NCBI GenBank assembly: GCA_037013685.1
Contig: CM072887.1
Location: 47,481,154-47,545,153, forward strand
Direction: 5' to 3'
From: Acridotheres tristis
Lineage: Eukaryota; Chordata; Aves; Passeriformes; Sturnidae
Length of the DNA stretch: 64,000 nt
This document shows, in pieces, positions 12,621 through 25,390 of the stretch (within the stretch, counting starts at the first letter, position 1; every line of letters starts with the position of its first letter). A program made the translations under genes and the position numbers. The notes under the pieces are model-generated. The model made no database searches. It worked only from the letters and a program-made list of their open reading frames with translations, and was not told the origin of the DNA.

Positions 12621-15600
12621 CCTGTTCCTGCTCTTACTGTGGTATTTATTGTATATTGATGCAGCTCCACAAAGGCTTTTGTGACTTGCTGGGTTCCTTG
12701 TAATGCTCTCTGCTACTGAGTGTTGTGTGCAGGCAGAGCAGGATTGTCTTCCATGTCCCCCACACTCGGCTGACAGCTTTCAACAGCCGTCCTGCACCAA
12801 GCAACCAGGCAGTCTTCCTCAAGAGGTGTCAATTCTAGCAATAATATGGAAAGAAGTGTGACCTTGGGAAAAACACCACATCTATTGACAGACCAGAGCA
12901 TGCTGTGGCCTGATAGGCTGAAGTACTTAGGGAGTAAATAGGCAGGAGATAAAGTTTTCCTATCCAAAAGGCAGTCCACTGCACCCATAGATCAAGGCTT
13001 TTGCACTGTCTGTTACACTTTGGAATAAACAAACAGCAAAGTGTTAAGTATATAAGAGGAAGGCACCACGGCTCTTTAGGGTGCAGTTGTTAAAAGATGG
13101 TTGCACAGAAAGTCCACAGTGGAGTCTTGTTGATTCAGTAGCTGTGTGAGTGAGATGTAGGCTTTCATTACAATGTGTTATGATGAGAGCACCTTATGAC
13201 ATCACCTGTACCAGCACTCGCACTAGTGAAGCACACTTAGACCTTGTGCAGAGTTATCCTTTCTGCTCCATTTCTGTAATATGATGTACAGGGTCAGAAA
13301 GGGAAGGTAGGATTTCAATGGAAGCACAAAATGGAATTTCATAATTGAGGTTTGCCTGGGAAGAAGGTGGAAAGCCCCTCTGGCTTTGGGCAGGTGAGGA
13401 TGTGTTACCCATGGCACAAGACTGAAGGCTGAGTCCAAGTCTGGCTCTTGACTCCCTCCTGGCTGATACTGCACAGAATGGTCAATCACACAAGCCCCTG
13501 CAGTGAGCCCCTGGCTTAAGGAACTGTGAGTGCATGACTGGGACCTGTAATCCTCATCGGGGAGGATGGGAATGGAGATGTGTGAAGTAGAACAGCAATA
13601 AGCAAAGTGGGAGTGCATGGGTAATGCTTGGGGGGAGAAACCTTTTTCTTCTAGAACACACAATAAGAAATTACTGCAACGTCTAGTTTTCCTTTGCTTA
13701 GCTATCCATGGTATCCTAAACAAGGAAGATGCTGTGTTAATCAAACAAAAATTGTTAGGCATTCATATGGGAAAGGGAAAATCTGGACTTCCAACAGTTA
13801 AAAGCTCAACAGAAGTCACAACCAGAGTGAAAGATCAAAGGGTAAGGTGTGCTACTGGCCATTTCCAATGAGATGTTCAAACAAGTTGGTTCCTTTGGGT
13901 ATGTTTCAGTATCTAGGGACACGTTTTGCTGTCAGTCAGTGCACTGTAAATCTGGAGCTTTATCGAGTTTTGTCGTGCTCATGCCAGTGCAACTGAGAGT
14001 AAACTTTGGCTCTGGTTACATCCATCTAGAGCAAGTTGCAGCTTGCCTTATCCACAGAAGAATTCCTATTGCCTTCATCGAAATTTTTCATGAGTTGAGA
14101 CATCTGGATTTGGTGCAGTAATACTTAACATTGTGATGTTGCTGTAAACACTAGGATGTTTACAGAAAGGAGAGACGCATCAGACTCCTACTAACTATTT
14201 CACAGGAGCGTAGGGTTTTTTCTAAGAAAAATATTTGAGCTCTCTAGGGCAGTATCTGCTCCCAGATTTCTGTTCTGCAGGAAAACCTACATTCAGGAAG
14301 ATTAAAATTAGCCTCCATGGATTCCTGGAGTCAGCTTGGTAATGTCTTGTGTCTTGTAATTTCCAATTATACTCATTCTCCTAAGTGTCAGTGAAACTGT
14401 AATGGGTGCTGAGCAATTGTCTCCCATCCCTTGGGAGTTCCAGCCTCAGTCTAGCCTGAGCCAGGGCATGCATAATTTGATAATTACAAGGCTCAGCCTC
14501 TGTTCCAAGAGAACCGTAAGTGAACTACTATGAAAATTGAGGATGAAGATGATGAATATTTAGAAAAGGAAAGCTGTATTTTAGATGCACTTCCCCTGTT
14601 CCTGGGCCTAAATTTTTGAGACTTTCTGAGTTAGAAATGCAACCATACGGTGTATCTGTTTCTCAGCTGAACCCCTTCTTAAATACAAACCACCCGTTCA
14701 AAGCAGAAATTGATGTAGCCTATTTTTCTACATCCTACAGCTCACAAGCCACTCCAGCATGCAAAGTTAAAATTAATAACCACCAAGACAATCTGGATGG
14801 CAATTAATACATAAAAACCATCATAAGCTGAATCAGTTACAGTAAGAACTGGTCCTAAACCAGCAGGAAATTTCTGTCTGTAATGTGAGAAGAGCATTTG
14901 CAGAGCTCTGTGTCAGGGGTTAGCTGGCAGTGAGAGGGAACTGCTGCCACCAAGGTGGAAGTAACTGGCTGCAACTTAACGTGGATTGGTCAAGTTGATG
15001 TTAAGCTGGTGACTCAGTGGTAAACAGAGAGTTGGAGCTCTCCCTGTGCAAACTCTGCAAACACAAGACATAGTCTTCCCTTCATTCTGCAAAATACCAG
15101 AGCTTGTACAAATAATTGCAAAGGCTGGATAGAAAATATCAGGATTTTTTCGCCCTGGCAGATCACCTTCTTGGGATCTTAGCCCCACCTTGAACCAGAG
15201 GTATTGCTGGAGTTCTGTCCCTCGTTTACCAGAGGGGGAAGTTCGGTACTTCTTGCTGATGCTGTTTTCAGCAACTCTACCAGCATGGCTTCACTTGGTC
15301 AGGAACTGAGCCCCAGAGGATGCCACATTCAAGTTAACATCTCATGTGGCTGGAGATCATCTCTTCCACATCACCAACTGTGATGTAACACAGCTGTTAC
15401 AGCAAAACGAAGCTGAATATTACCTGTCTACTACTAATGCAATACTCAGTATTTCATTGTTACTTTTCCCAGAGTTCATATATACACTAAAGGAAGGAGA
15501 AGACAGCTGGACCTTTGTCTATCATATAATTTTTTAGCTTGAGGGTTGCCCTTTGCTAACAGGAGGTGATTACTACAGTCTTCTGTGGAAGTGTCTGTGG

Positions 15601-18600
15601 GTCACTGCTCTGGTGCTTCAGAAGGTTTTTCAGATCATCTCCTTTGGTACTCAGCTGCAAGTTGCTCTGCTGCCAGTGCAGCTGTGAATCAGAGTAAACT
15701 GCATGAGAAAACAGAACTTTCAGGGCTTTTGCACACTGGTGTGGAGTCCTGTCAAGTCATCATTTGGTGTCAGAGTAGACACCTCCAAAGCTATCTGGTC
15801 CCAGCATCCTTATTGGGCAGTTCATCAAAATTTGTGATTCCCCCTTTTCACTGAGGGGCAGGAAAGCATCTGTGGTACACAATCTGTGATAAACATTCCA
15901 CTCTTCCCTACCCCATACAAAGGTGTCAGTACATCCCAGTCTCAGTCTCTCAGTACCTATGCTCATACCCAAGTCAGCCTTTGGAAGCGGCTGCCTAAGT
16001 GGCACACGCTGCCCTCAGCACCAAGAGAGTCATTGCAAACAAGAACCTGAAAAACAAGCTACATGTGTCCTAATACAAACTCCACATTAGGATTTGTTCC
16101 TTGCACTGATTGCTGAGGTCTGAGCAGAAGGGTCCTGCATCTGACAGGAAAAATAAAGGATGTTATTTTCCATTCCTGCCTTTTTTTTCTGGAGACAGTG
16201 TGCTAGGCACAGGTGAGAGAAGGGGTGCTTCAGCTCTTGCACACAACACATAAATACTCTGGATCTCTACCAACCAATCTCCAGTTCTCCAGAATCTATG
16301 TTTAGCAGCATTAATGAAACTTAAAATAAACACCTTGGATTGCATTTAAGAGATTGGGGTTTGTTTTTATTTTTTTTTTCTTCCCCTTGATCCCTTAACC
16401 ATTCGCCAGGTTGTTGTACTGGTTCCCTCTTTTGAATTCTAGAGCCACGTGACAACTGAGCTATGCCTTGATCAGCTGCTGGTCTCAACCTTAACTCTGT
16501 GCTGTGGCTGTAAGGCCCTCCTTGGTAAATCTCAGAAAGAGGAACCTGTGGTATTAATAATACTGGAATATAGGGTAGGCTTGGTTTCTTGTTCAGGTTT
16601 TATTCAGAAGACTTTTGTTGCTCTTGTTAAGAAGACATTGGCATAGGAAAGATTTGCATTTCTATGAATTAATGTGATGTCCTTTATTAAGGAAATTGTG
16701 GGTGGGCGGCTTGTGTAAGAAAAAAGAAGGTGTCAGGCCCAAGTAGTTGCTTAAATTATTTCCCAAAGGAAGTTTTTCAAGATGGCAATGTATTTCACAA
16801 CTGAAAAATTGGGCTATGAAAAAGAAAAAAGAGTAACAGAATTATTTTAATGATGGAGGTTGTTTGCTATCATACATGAAAGATTTATTGGTACCAGTGG
16901 AAAAGGTGCTGGGCTGCTTCCTAATTTCAGTGATCATTAACCACATGTGTGACAAAGTGTGTGACAGTAATTACTGTTTCTCTGACATATTGTTCCAGCT
17001 ATCTCTGAGTCAGGGACCTGATAAATTAGGTTAGAGCATGGTAAGATTTCGCAAAGGGGCTCTGAGTCACCCCCTCAAACAACCAGGGATGAGAGTTTCC
17101 AGACTAAGTTTTGTCTCCCGAGATGTCCATCCCCACTGCATTAGTCTCCTAATGGAAAGGGCTGCCAGCAATCAGCCCAACAGAGCCAAGGAAACATCCC
17201 TAAGAGCTGCTGACTGCTCTCCTTGAGATATTGCTGAGACCCAGGCACATGCAGACTTCACCTTTTACCTTTGCAGAACAATGCAGAGCTCTTCAATAAA
17301 GTCCATGCTTGAGGTAAAAGACTGATCTGAACATGACTCAAAGAAAAGAAATATTTTCCAAAAAATTAAACCTGGACTAGCTCTATACTACAGACAGCAT
17401 CACACATAATTAGGGGCTCACAAGGCAATACCAGTAGGTAGAGTGCAAAGTTGTTACTCTGCTTGGGTTACTCTGCTGACCTGGGATTTTTAGGCAAAAT
17501 ACACCTTAAATACAATATTTAGTTTCTATAAAAGTTCTCCCTGAGTCATTTTCCTTTGAGACTGCTAGTCTAAATGCCTCACATATCCCAGGGGCCAAGG
17601 TGCACTATGGGATTTATGGGGAAGCTGCAGTGAGTGGCAAGAGGTATGTTACAGGGAAGAAAACAGCCTACAGGATGGAATGGAAGCATGAAAGGTTTGA
17701 GCAAGAATTTCACAATTATATGTCCTATTGACTTAAAATAAGAACTATGAATTCTTAAATGTCAAAATATTTAATTTTTTTAACATTTTTGAATTGGCAT
17801 TTTCAAAAATCTGTTTTATGGAGAAGTTATTTTCTATTCAGGATGTACATAATGCTCAAAGGATTAGGATATTATGAGAAATAGATATTCTGACTTTTCT
17901 GCCTTCACTGTACTTATTGTACTTTTTTGTGACTGAGCTTCAGAACAGCTGTATTTCTACATAAATTTCAATCGTAAATCTGAATTAGGATTAGTAGGAT
18001 GAAGAATCAAACTGGCCTCGGCTGTATGAACGCAAATGCTTAATTTTAACATTTATACAGAAATCAATTAAATCCTTGTCTGTACCAAGGACCTGACTGA
18101 GGTGGAGATTCCAAGTACCTTTCTTTTGAAAAGAATCCTCATATTCTAGGAAATATTCATCCACATGAAACAAATAGGGTACTTTTATGCCTTCATCAGA
18201 TGGGCTTTTCCCCTTGTATAATTTAATTTGATTTCAGTGACAATTACGTATTCCTGTAGAGAAACTCACTGAATAATGTAAAACTTACCAAATTCGGACA
18301 GATAGATAATGTTAGACTGTGAATGCCATGGAGAAACAGCTCCTGCAGTACAGTGGGCTCTCTAGACTTTAATCTGAATTTAGATGACTCACTAGACATC
18401 CTTGGGTCAGAGGAAAGAGCAGAAATGATAAACCATTTTCTCTTTATTTCTTTATAATTCTTTCAGTTGCAAACAAAATAAGATTTTTCTTTTTGAAAAA
18501 TGGAGGTGGTAGCTCAAGGAGGAAATTCCAGGCCATCAATGTGGTGAAAGACCAGAGCATTAGGAAAAAAAAAAAAAGAGAGACAAAACAACATCTATCC

Positions 18601-19880
18601 CATTCCTTTTGTAAGTTCAGCTGCAAACCTCTTCTGATCATTGTAAGGACTTTCCATGACACAAGACCTGTTTCCCATCCGGCATAAATCAGCAGAGGCA
18701 CAGAGAAGTCAGATGAGGAATATCTTTCCTAAAGGCTCCTTCCTGAATTGATGAGAGGTTATTCCTGTCACTCAGTCATGAGTTTCTGAAGCATTGACAA
18801 GGAATTATCAGGCCTCAGTCACTATCCTCTCCAGTAGTAGCTGGGAACCTTGCCTCATTCACTGTGAATTTTGATGGATAGCATGTTAAAATAATATCAG
18901 GAATCTTTAAATACAAGAGAACTTGCAATGAAACCTTGGTCTTATCGTAGTTCTATTAATACTTCTACAAGAGTAAAGGTTTGCTTTGCAATTCCCACCC
19001 TGGAATATTTTATCTGTCTCTCTTCTCTTACTTTCACATGAACAGATGACAATCTTTACATCCTGTATCACAAGTGACATAAGATTACATTTGGCTCAGT
19101 TTGTCACGTGAAAATCCTTTTTTTGTCCTATTTGAGTAAAATGAAAATGTGTTGGTGGCTAAAAATCTCTATTTTCTCACTTTGCCATGTATTTTGCTGA
19201 GCTGTGAGAGACTTGCACTCCTATTTGTTACCTGCCTACAGTCAACGGTGCACGGTGACTTGCATTTCAGGGTGCAAGAACAGATAATGTGGAAAATAGC
19301 ATGAATACAAGCTGTTCTTTGCATGCATCTACTGGAACTGGATAGGAAGCACCTACATGGTGTTTACTGTTGTGCTTTAACTTCTTACATAATGCTGAGC
19401 AACTTATTCTTTCAGACCATTAATCAAACCTAGTTGAAAAATTAATTTTTGTGTGGTAAGAAGGTGGGGTTGGGGACAGAAACATAGAATTTTAAGTTGC
19501 ATTTGCTCCAGCTAAACCAAAGACGACAGGATTATAAAAATACTGAAATATTTGATATTTTAATTAATTGTTTCATGTTAGAAAAGTAAATAAATTATTT
19601 CAATGCCTCCAGAAAGAGATATATTTATATGGCTTTAAAATCATATTTCTCATTTTGCAATTAAACTACGGGAAAAGCTGAACATTTGAATTGGTACAAA
19701 ATGTTCCTGTTTGTAGTTCTGATTGTTTTATTAGAGATAAACATCCATTTAATTTCCATCCAGACAATTTTTTGTTGTTGTTTTCTTTCTTAAGTTTGGC
19801 AGTTGATTCAAAAAACCGTGTTTAATTGTCCAAATGTGCTAAGATTTAGGCTATGGGAAATGTCAGCTGCTATGTAAGTT
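12621..19880. other. Intergenic, nothing recognised
   Basis: About 7 kb without a supported gene. An antisense open frame at 13223-13762 (179 codons) has no recognisable domain and no exon-like borders. Short homopolymer runs occur (for example T-rich near 16363-16380 and A-rich near 18565-18578). Confidence 0.5.
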
Positions 19881-20464
19881 TGTGGTTTAACCCCAGCTGC
19901 TGACGAAGCTCCAGGCACACGCTGACTTCCTCCCCACCAAGAGATGGGGGAGAGAATCAGAACAGTGACAAAACCTGTGGCTTGAGATACACACAGTTGA
20001 AGAGGAAAACAAAAGCTGAGTGCATGAGCAAAGAAAAACAAGAAATTCTTTCACTGCTTCCCATGGGCAGGCAGGTGTTTGGCCATTGCCAGGAAAGCAG
20101 GGCTCCATCACGGGTGCAGATTACTTTAGAAGACAAACACCATCACTTCAGATGTCCCCTCCTTGCTCCTTCTTTCTCCAGCTCTGTATGCTGAGCATGA
20201 TCCCATATGATTTGAATTATCCCTGTGCTCAGTTGGGGTCGGCTGTCCCAGCTGTGTCCCCTCCAAAACCCTTGTGCAACCCCAGTGCCCTCACTGGTGG
20301 AGTGGGGTGAGAGGCAGAAAAGGCCTTGGCTCTGTGTAAGTGCTGCTCAGCAGTAACAAAGACATCTCTGTGTTATCAATACCATTTACAGCAAAAATCC
20401 AAACCACAGCCCTGCACCAGCTACTGTGAAGAAATTTAATTTGATCCAAGCCAAAACCAGCACA
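19881..20464 (-). mobile_element. Solo LTR of a second avian endogenous-retrovirus family
   Basis: A 584-bp element begins tgtggtttaacccc on the plus strand and ends ccaaaaccagcaca, giving TG..CA termini. It matches, from memory, a very abundant bird LTR whose sense copy starts TGTGCTGGTTTTGG; that sense is the minus strand here. Internal landmarks are 'cccatgggcaggcaggtgtt', 'ccaggaaagcagggctccat', 'cagttggggtc.gctgtccc' and 'gtgttatcaa'. On the minus strand a TATA-like segment (catacagagctgg, from plus-strand 20179-20191) lies where the family has its promoter. GTAAG occurs at 19874-19878 and again at 20465-20469, a likely 5-bp target duplication offset by two bases on the left. No internal genes adjoin it. 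Confidence 0.82.
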
Positions 20465-22218
20465 GTAAGAAAATGTTTTGCAGCAAAAATCAAACGGTAA
20501 AAGTGGAACAAGACTTACACTAGAGCTCCCTAAATCAAGCTCAGAGAATTTTATTACAGCTGCCTTCCAATTCAGATGATCCAGGCAGATGATCAGACAC
20601 AGGAGATTGGCCCATTCCAATTCAAGAGCAAAACTGCAAGAAAAACTCAGTGCTTTATTTCATTATTTCAGGGCTGTCTATGGAGCCAAAATGGGAGCTC
20701 TACTCAGCTACCGCAGAAGTTCTGGGTAAATGAGGATATCAATCTCCTGTAACTCAACTCAGCATCCTCCATCAGTGCAGCTCCTAGATATCTACTGTGC
20801 ATCCTGTGGGTGTGTGGTTCAGAGATCCCCATGCCATGGCTGAAAGCTTGATTCTAAGAAAAGACCCAAGCTGCTGTTTCTATATTTTGAACCTATGGTC
20901 TTTGTGCTGTAGAACACAGCTATAATTAATAGCTCCTTGTTTATTCTATTCTTCATAAATTAAATGTTTCTCTTTCAGAGCCTAGAACACTTGTAGAAAA
21001 TGTAGCTACAAAACCACTTAATTTTAACACATAACAAGCTGCTAAAACTTATTATTTCATTCCAGATCCAGATTACACCTGAATGACCCCACATGCCATG
21101 GTTTTGAAAAGGGAAATGTTTGTGTTCAGCATTAATAATTTGACTAAATGAGGAAGAGGAGTAGGAATATGTGCCATGGCCTGCTCTCAAAAAGAAATCT
21201 GTTTTTCCCTAAATGCTGTGTTTATTTCTTCTGGTGCTACAGATGGGATGGTTTAAACTGCAGAATAGCACGTTTGAGGATTCTGTGTTCTGTGCCTTCT
21301 CTGTCTTTTCTTCACACTGTTGATCTGTCCTGGTTTCTTTTTATTCATTTGAACATCTGTGAGGCCTCCTGATGTTTCCAAAAAAGTTATTACCATGAAG
21401 AATTTGTGTAAATTTAATGCACCATTTGAATAATTAATATCAGTAGTAAGATATTACTAGCATTAGGCAATGAGGGCAAGTATGCCTATTCTGCAAAACT
21501 GCAAATTTTCTTTAAAAGACTGACAGACACTAAACAAGAAGCTGCTGTTGCTCAAAGTCCATAGGAATAGATCTTTGCATAGACAAGAATAAAAACTTGC
21601 TATGTATGCAATTTCAGAACATATATTAAAGAAACAATCTTACAACTATAAAGGAAGGTCAAATTCATAAGATTTACTATAGGTATAATTTGAGAGGAAA
21701 AAATCCAGCAAGGCATGGCAGCTTTCTACAGTTACACTCCTTGGACTAATAGCCATAATTATAATTTGCAATGTGAATTATTAAAATGTGCAAAAAATCA
21801 TGACAAATAGAAGTGCACTTTGGGGAATTGAAAAGAACAGTTTCCCAGCCGCCAGGGTACTCTGCATGTGGACAAAGGGTACATGTGAATGATACTTCCC
21901 GGATTCTAGGTTTTGAACACCTATTTAGAAAAGGTGATGTGTACTTTTGGCTTCACTGCTTTACACAGTGTGAGTTGAATCATGTCTGGCAGCAGCTGTT
22001 AGTTTGAAATTACACTAATGAATGTTCATTTTCTCCTCTTAAGCTGCTCTAAGAGCTAACAAAGCCTGTCTCCTTATGAATTTGCATGTCACCTCCCACC
22101 GCCACCCCGCTGCCATGGCACCAGCCTCTGCCAACCCCACCAGCCACTGTCAACTCCTCCACCGTAAAGTTTTGTTTCCTTTCAGGTTTTCTAGCGCATC
22201 TACCTTCTTCCCAGCATT
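20465..22218. other. Intergenic, nothing recognised
   Basis: AT-rich sequence with no supported gene, RNA or mobile element. Candidate open frames here (for example 21148-21372) lack any family signature. Confidence 0.5.
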
Positions 22219-22335
22219 CACAGAATCTGTTCCAGAGCCTCTGGGCTGGAAGGGACCCCAGCGACCATGTGGTCCCAGCTTCTGCTGAAAGCTGGTGTTC
22301 ATCCAGGACCTCATCAACCCAAGCTTGGAGTGTTC
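22219..22335 (-). mobile_element. Probable CR1 3'-end fragment, antisense
   Basis: The block starts 'cacagaatc' and continues with 'ctgggctggaagggacccca', 'atgtggtcccagc' and 'ctgctgaaagc'. This is the order seen in reverse-complemented CR1 3' ends (cacagaat..ggttggaagggacc..tctggtccaac..ctgct). Divergence is high and the right end is uncertain. Confidence 0.5.
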
Positions 22336-22790
22336 CTTCCCCTAAACATCTGCACAGTGATGCCTCTAGCTCTCCTTCACCTCCCTTCTGGTCCTTCACC
22401 AGCACCTCCAAGCACTCAGCACCCACTCCACAGTGGTCTGTGGCTGGGGGAAGGCAGCCTGGGGCTAGTGAGCAGCATACTTATTGAGCCAATGTGTCTA
22501 CAGGGCTGCCAGCAGCTCACTTCCCAGGAAAGGGAAGGGAGAGATGTGGCCCTTCTTTTTCTCAGCACTGACAAATTTTCATTTCTCACCTGGGTGTTCC
22601 TTTACACGTGACACAGGTGGAACCTTACTGTCCCTGGCAGCCACACCTCCATCAAATGTGGCTGAGTGTGGGCTCAGGAGCTGCCAGGATTGTGCTGGCA
22701 AAGAGATGGTGTGGTGCTCCAGGGAACTCCCTGCGCCTCCAGTCCCTGGGTGCCTCACTGCAATGTACTGAAATTCCCCCCAGAGCCACT

Positions 22791-22820
22791 AGGGTGATAT
22801 TAGGGTGATATTAGGGTGAG
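22791..22820. repeat. Short tandem repeat, 11-bp unit
   Basis: The unit agggtgatatt occurs twice exactly (22791-22801, 22802-22812), followed by a partial third copy agggtgag (22813-22820). It is a small minisatellite with no associated gene. Confidence 0.85.
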
Positions 22821-24439
22821 AGCAAAAGCAAGCCTGGAGCATATGCCTAAGGCTTCCCTCAAACCACCCCATTCCAAAAGCCAGACTCTGGAGCAGAGCA
22901 GTCTCAGGCCTCAGTGCTAACAAAATAAACATAATTGCTTTAAACAATGATTGCTTTTAATGGAGCTGTGTGTGCATAAAGATGGAAATGTTCCCTTTAG
23001 GAAGGTTTGTACAAACACCAGCTGCTGACAAGTCTCCTTGTCTCCTAGTATTTCTTCATTAACCTTCAGACTTCTGCTGGTGTACATACTGTCTTCATGA
23101 ACACAATACAGAGCAACTTGTCCAGTATAATTGCAAGAACCTTTATCAGTATTGTATTTACTTGCCAACGCCCATCCTATTAGTTACATGTCACAACGGC
23201 CTGACAGATAGAATTGATGTTGACATCAGGTAATTGTATTTTTCCCTTTAACTGGAGCTAATAAACTGTTCTGTTTAAAAACCCAGTAAGACAAAAATTA
23301 AAATCTAGGGACGTTCAGCACCTTAAAAGAATGCCTTTTCACATGGCCTCTCTAATAAAGGATGAGTCTGGCAGAATGGGCTCTGTTCTGCTTCAAACAG
23401 TAAGATCTCATGATTAACTTACATGCATACAATGACTAAGTGCAGCTGTGGCCTCTCCCCAGGCCATGAAGCCTCACAAATTTTCAGTATGCTTACTGGG
23501 ATCCTATAGATAAAAGTCTCAGAGTCAGAAAGCTCTTGAGCTAATGCCTTCGTTTGCCACAGAGATTGTGACCAACACCTACAAACAGCTTCTCCCCCGC
23601 AGGGAGAAGATTCACAGGACTGGCCACTGCTCCTTTTTGTGGGAACCTAGCGTCCTGTGGTTTTGAGTGGGGAATTTCTGTGTTACACACTGGACTAATG
23701 TCAGAACCACCCTGCACCAACAGCGTGGAGGGGACACAGGCTGATCTGACAGTATAGGCAGCTCTGAGCCAACTTCAGCATTCCTGTGAAAAGTTCAGCG
23801 TAGCCTTTCACACCACGGATCCCAACTCAGCAGAGCACTGAGCCCATGCTGCAGTTACTGTGCCTGTGCCCTGGTGACTTGAGTAGGATTCGAGTTTTAG
23901 TTTCTGACTTTGCTGAACTTAGTTTCACCTATCACCTGACAAAGAGTGGCATCAGAAGCATGGTGTATCTGGCACCACTAGAGTTTTGAAAATATACTGG
24001 CTTATGTTATTTCAAGAGCAGTCATTTTGTTTCTTAAAACAAGAGGCTATTCAAAGACACAAGAAGGCAAATAAAAACTAAAAGCACCAAAATATAGATA
24101 GCTATAAAGCATGCAAAGAGTGATTTTTCAGTTCAAATGTGCTTTTTATGAACTGTTCATGGACTGCTTCACTTTAGCTATGTGATTGATCTGAATAGTT
24201 CACAGAACAATTACACAAAATACAGAAGATGGTAATTTCTCTATAGATGCAAAGTTGAGGCTATATGAACTGTTACAGCATTTTTAACTCTGAAGAACAG
24301 CATTTTTGTTAAAATCAGTTTGAGCAGCCAAGACTAAGCCCATCAGTCACAGTGCCTGTGCCTCTGGGATCATGTATTTAAGAAGGGATGAAAAACTCTG
24401 CTGCATAGCACACCTGACAAGAGGCATACAAACAGAAAT
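22821..24439. other. Intergenic, nothing recognised
   Basis: Unique-looking sequence with no supported coding exon, RNA gene or repeat. Confidence 0.5.
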
Positions 24440-25240
24440 GGGCAGCTCTGCAGGCACCCAAGTCAGTGCAGAAGGGGCAGGAGGTGCTCCAGACACCAGA
24501 ACTGAGATTCCACTATAGCCTATGGTGCAGACCATGCCGAAGCAGTTGTGCTCCTGCAGCCCAGGGAGGTCCATATGGTGGAGCAGAGATGCTCCTACAG
24601 CCCATGGAGCAGGCCCATGCCAGAGCAGATGGATGCCCAAAGGAGGCTGTGACCCTGTGGGAAGCTCATGATGGAATAGGATTTTGGGAGGACTTGTGGC
24701 TGTGTGCGGAGAGAAGAACCTATACTGGAACAGTTTCTGAAGAACTGCAGCCCATGGGAAGGATGCAGGTTGGAGAATTCCATGGGAGACTCTCATGGGA
24801 GAGACCTCACACTGAAGCAGGAGAAGCGTGGAAGGAGCCCTTCCCCTGAGCAGGAAGGAGAGGCAGAGACAATGTGTGATGAACTGACTGCAAACCCCCA
24901 CTCCACTTTTCCCTGCACAACACAGTGGGGAGGTAGACAAATCAGAAGTGAAGTTGAACATGGAAAGAAGGGAGGGGTAGGGGAAAGGTGATTTTAAGAA
25001 CTGGGTTTATTTATCACTATTCGACTCTGATTTTGATTGGTAATAAATTCAATTAATTTCCCCCAAGTTGAGTCTGTTTTGCTTGTGATGGTAATGGGTG
25101 AGTGAGCTCTGCCTGTCCTTATCTCAACCCATGAGGCTTGTGTTCCATTTTCTCTCCCTGTCCATCTGAGTAGGGGAGGTATAGAGTGGTTTTGCTGGGC
25201 ACCTGATGTCAGCTAGGGTCAATCCATCAATTTTTATTTT
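24440..25240 (+). mobile_element. LTR-like dispersed repeat of a third avian ERV family (copy 1)
   Basis: The block matches, from memory, a common bird retroviral LTR-type repeat. It contains a series of degenerate internal units of the form 'ggaGCA(G)..ctgcagcccatggga' (for example around 24553, 24598 and 24748), then 'caatgtgtgatgaactgac', 'aagttgaacatggaaagaag', 'ttttgattggtaataaattc', 'caagttgagtctgttttgc' and 'tgggcacctgatgtcagc' before ending near 'ggtcaatccatca'. An AATAAA lies at 25042-25047 on the plus strand, suggesting plus sense. The left end is approximate. Part of it (24504-24634) aligns to 59067-59195. No retroviral coding sequence is attached. Confidence 0.7.
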
Positions 25241-25310
25241 TTTTCTAAATACTTCTGAGGTGAAGGCTGGAAGACAGACTGATGCCAAAAAGCTACTGCC
25301 ACTACTGTGC

Positions 25311-25390
25311 TTCAGAATCACAGACTCACAGAAGCATTTAAGTTGGAAAAGATCTTAAAGATCATCAAGTCCAACAGTGAACAAAAGAGA
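25311..25390 (-). mobile_element. CR1 3'-end fragment, antisense
   Basis: The stretch 'tcagaatcacagactcacag' followed by 'ttaagttggaaaagatctta' and 'aagatcatcaagtccaac' is the typical reverse complement of a CR1 3' terminus, where the sense strand ends in repeated attctgtga. It is truncated to about 80 bp, as is usual for CR1. Confidence 0.7.

Noticed and set aside
13223..13762. Minus-strand open frame of 179 codons
   Set aside because: No recognisable motif and no exon-like borders. It sits in intergenic DNA with other overlapping chance frames.
24347..24961. Minus-strand open frame of 204 codons
   Set aside because: It lies within the LTR-like repeat and results from its repeated units. 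No retroviral or cellular domain is visible.
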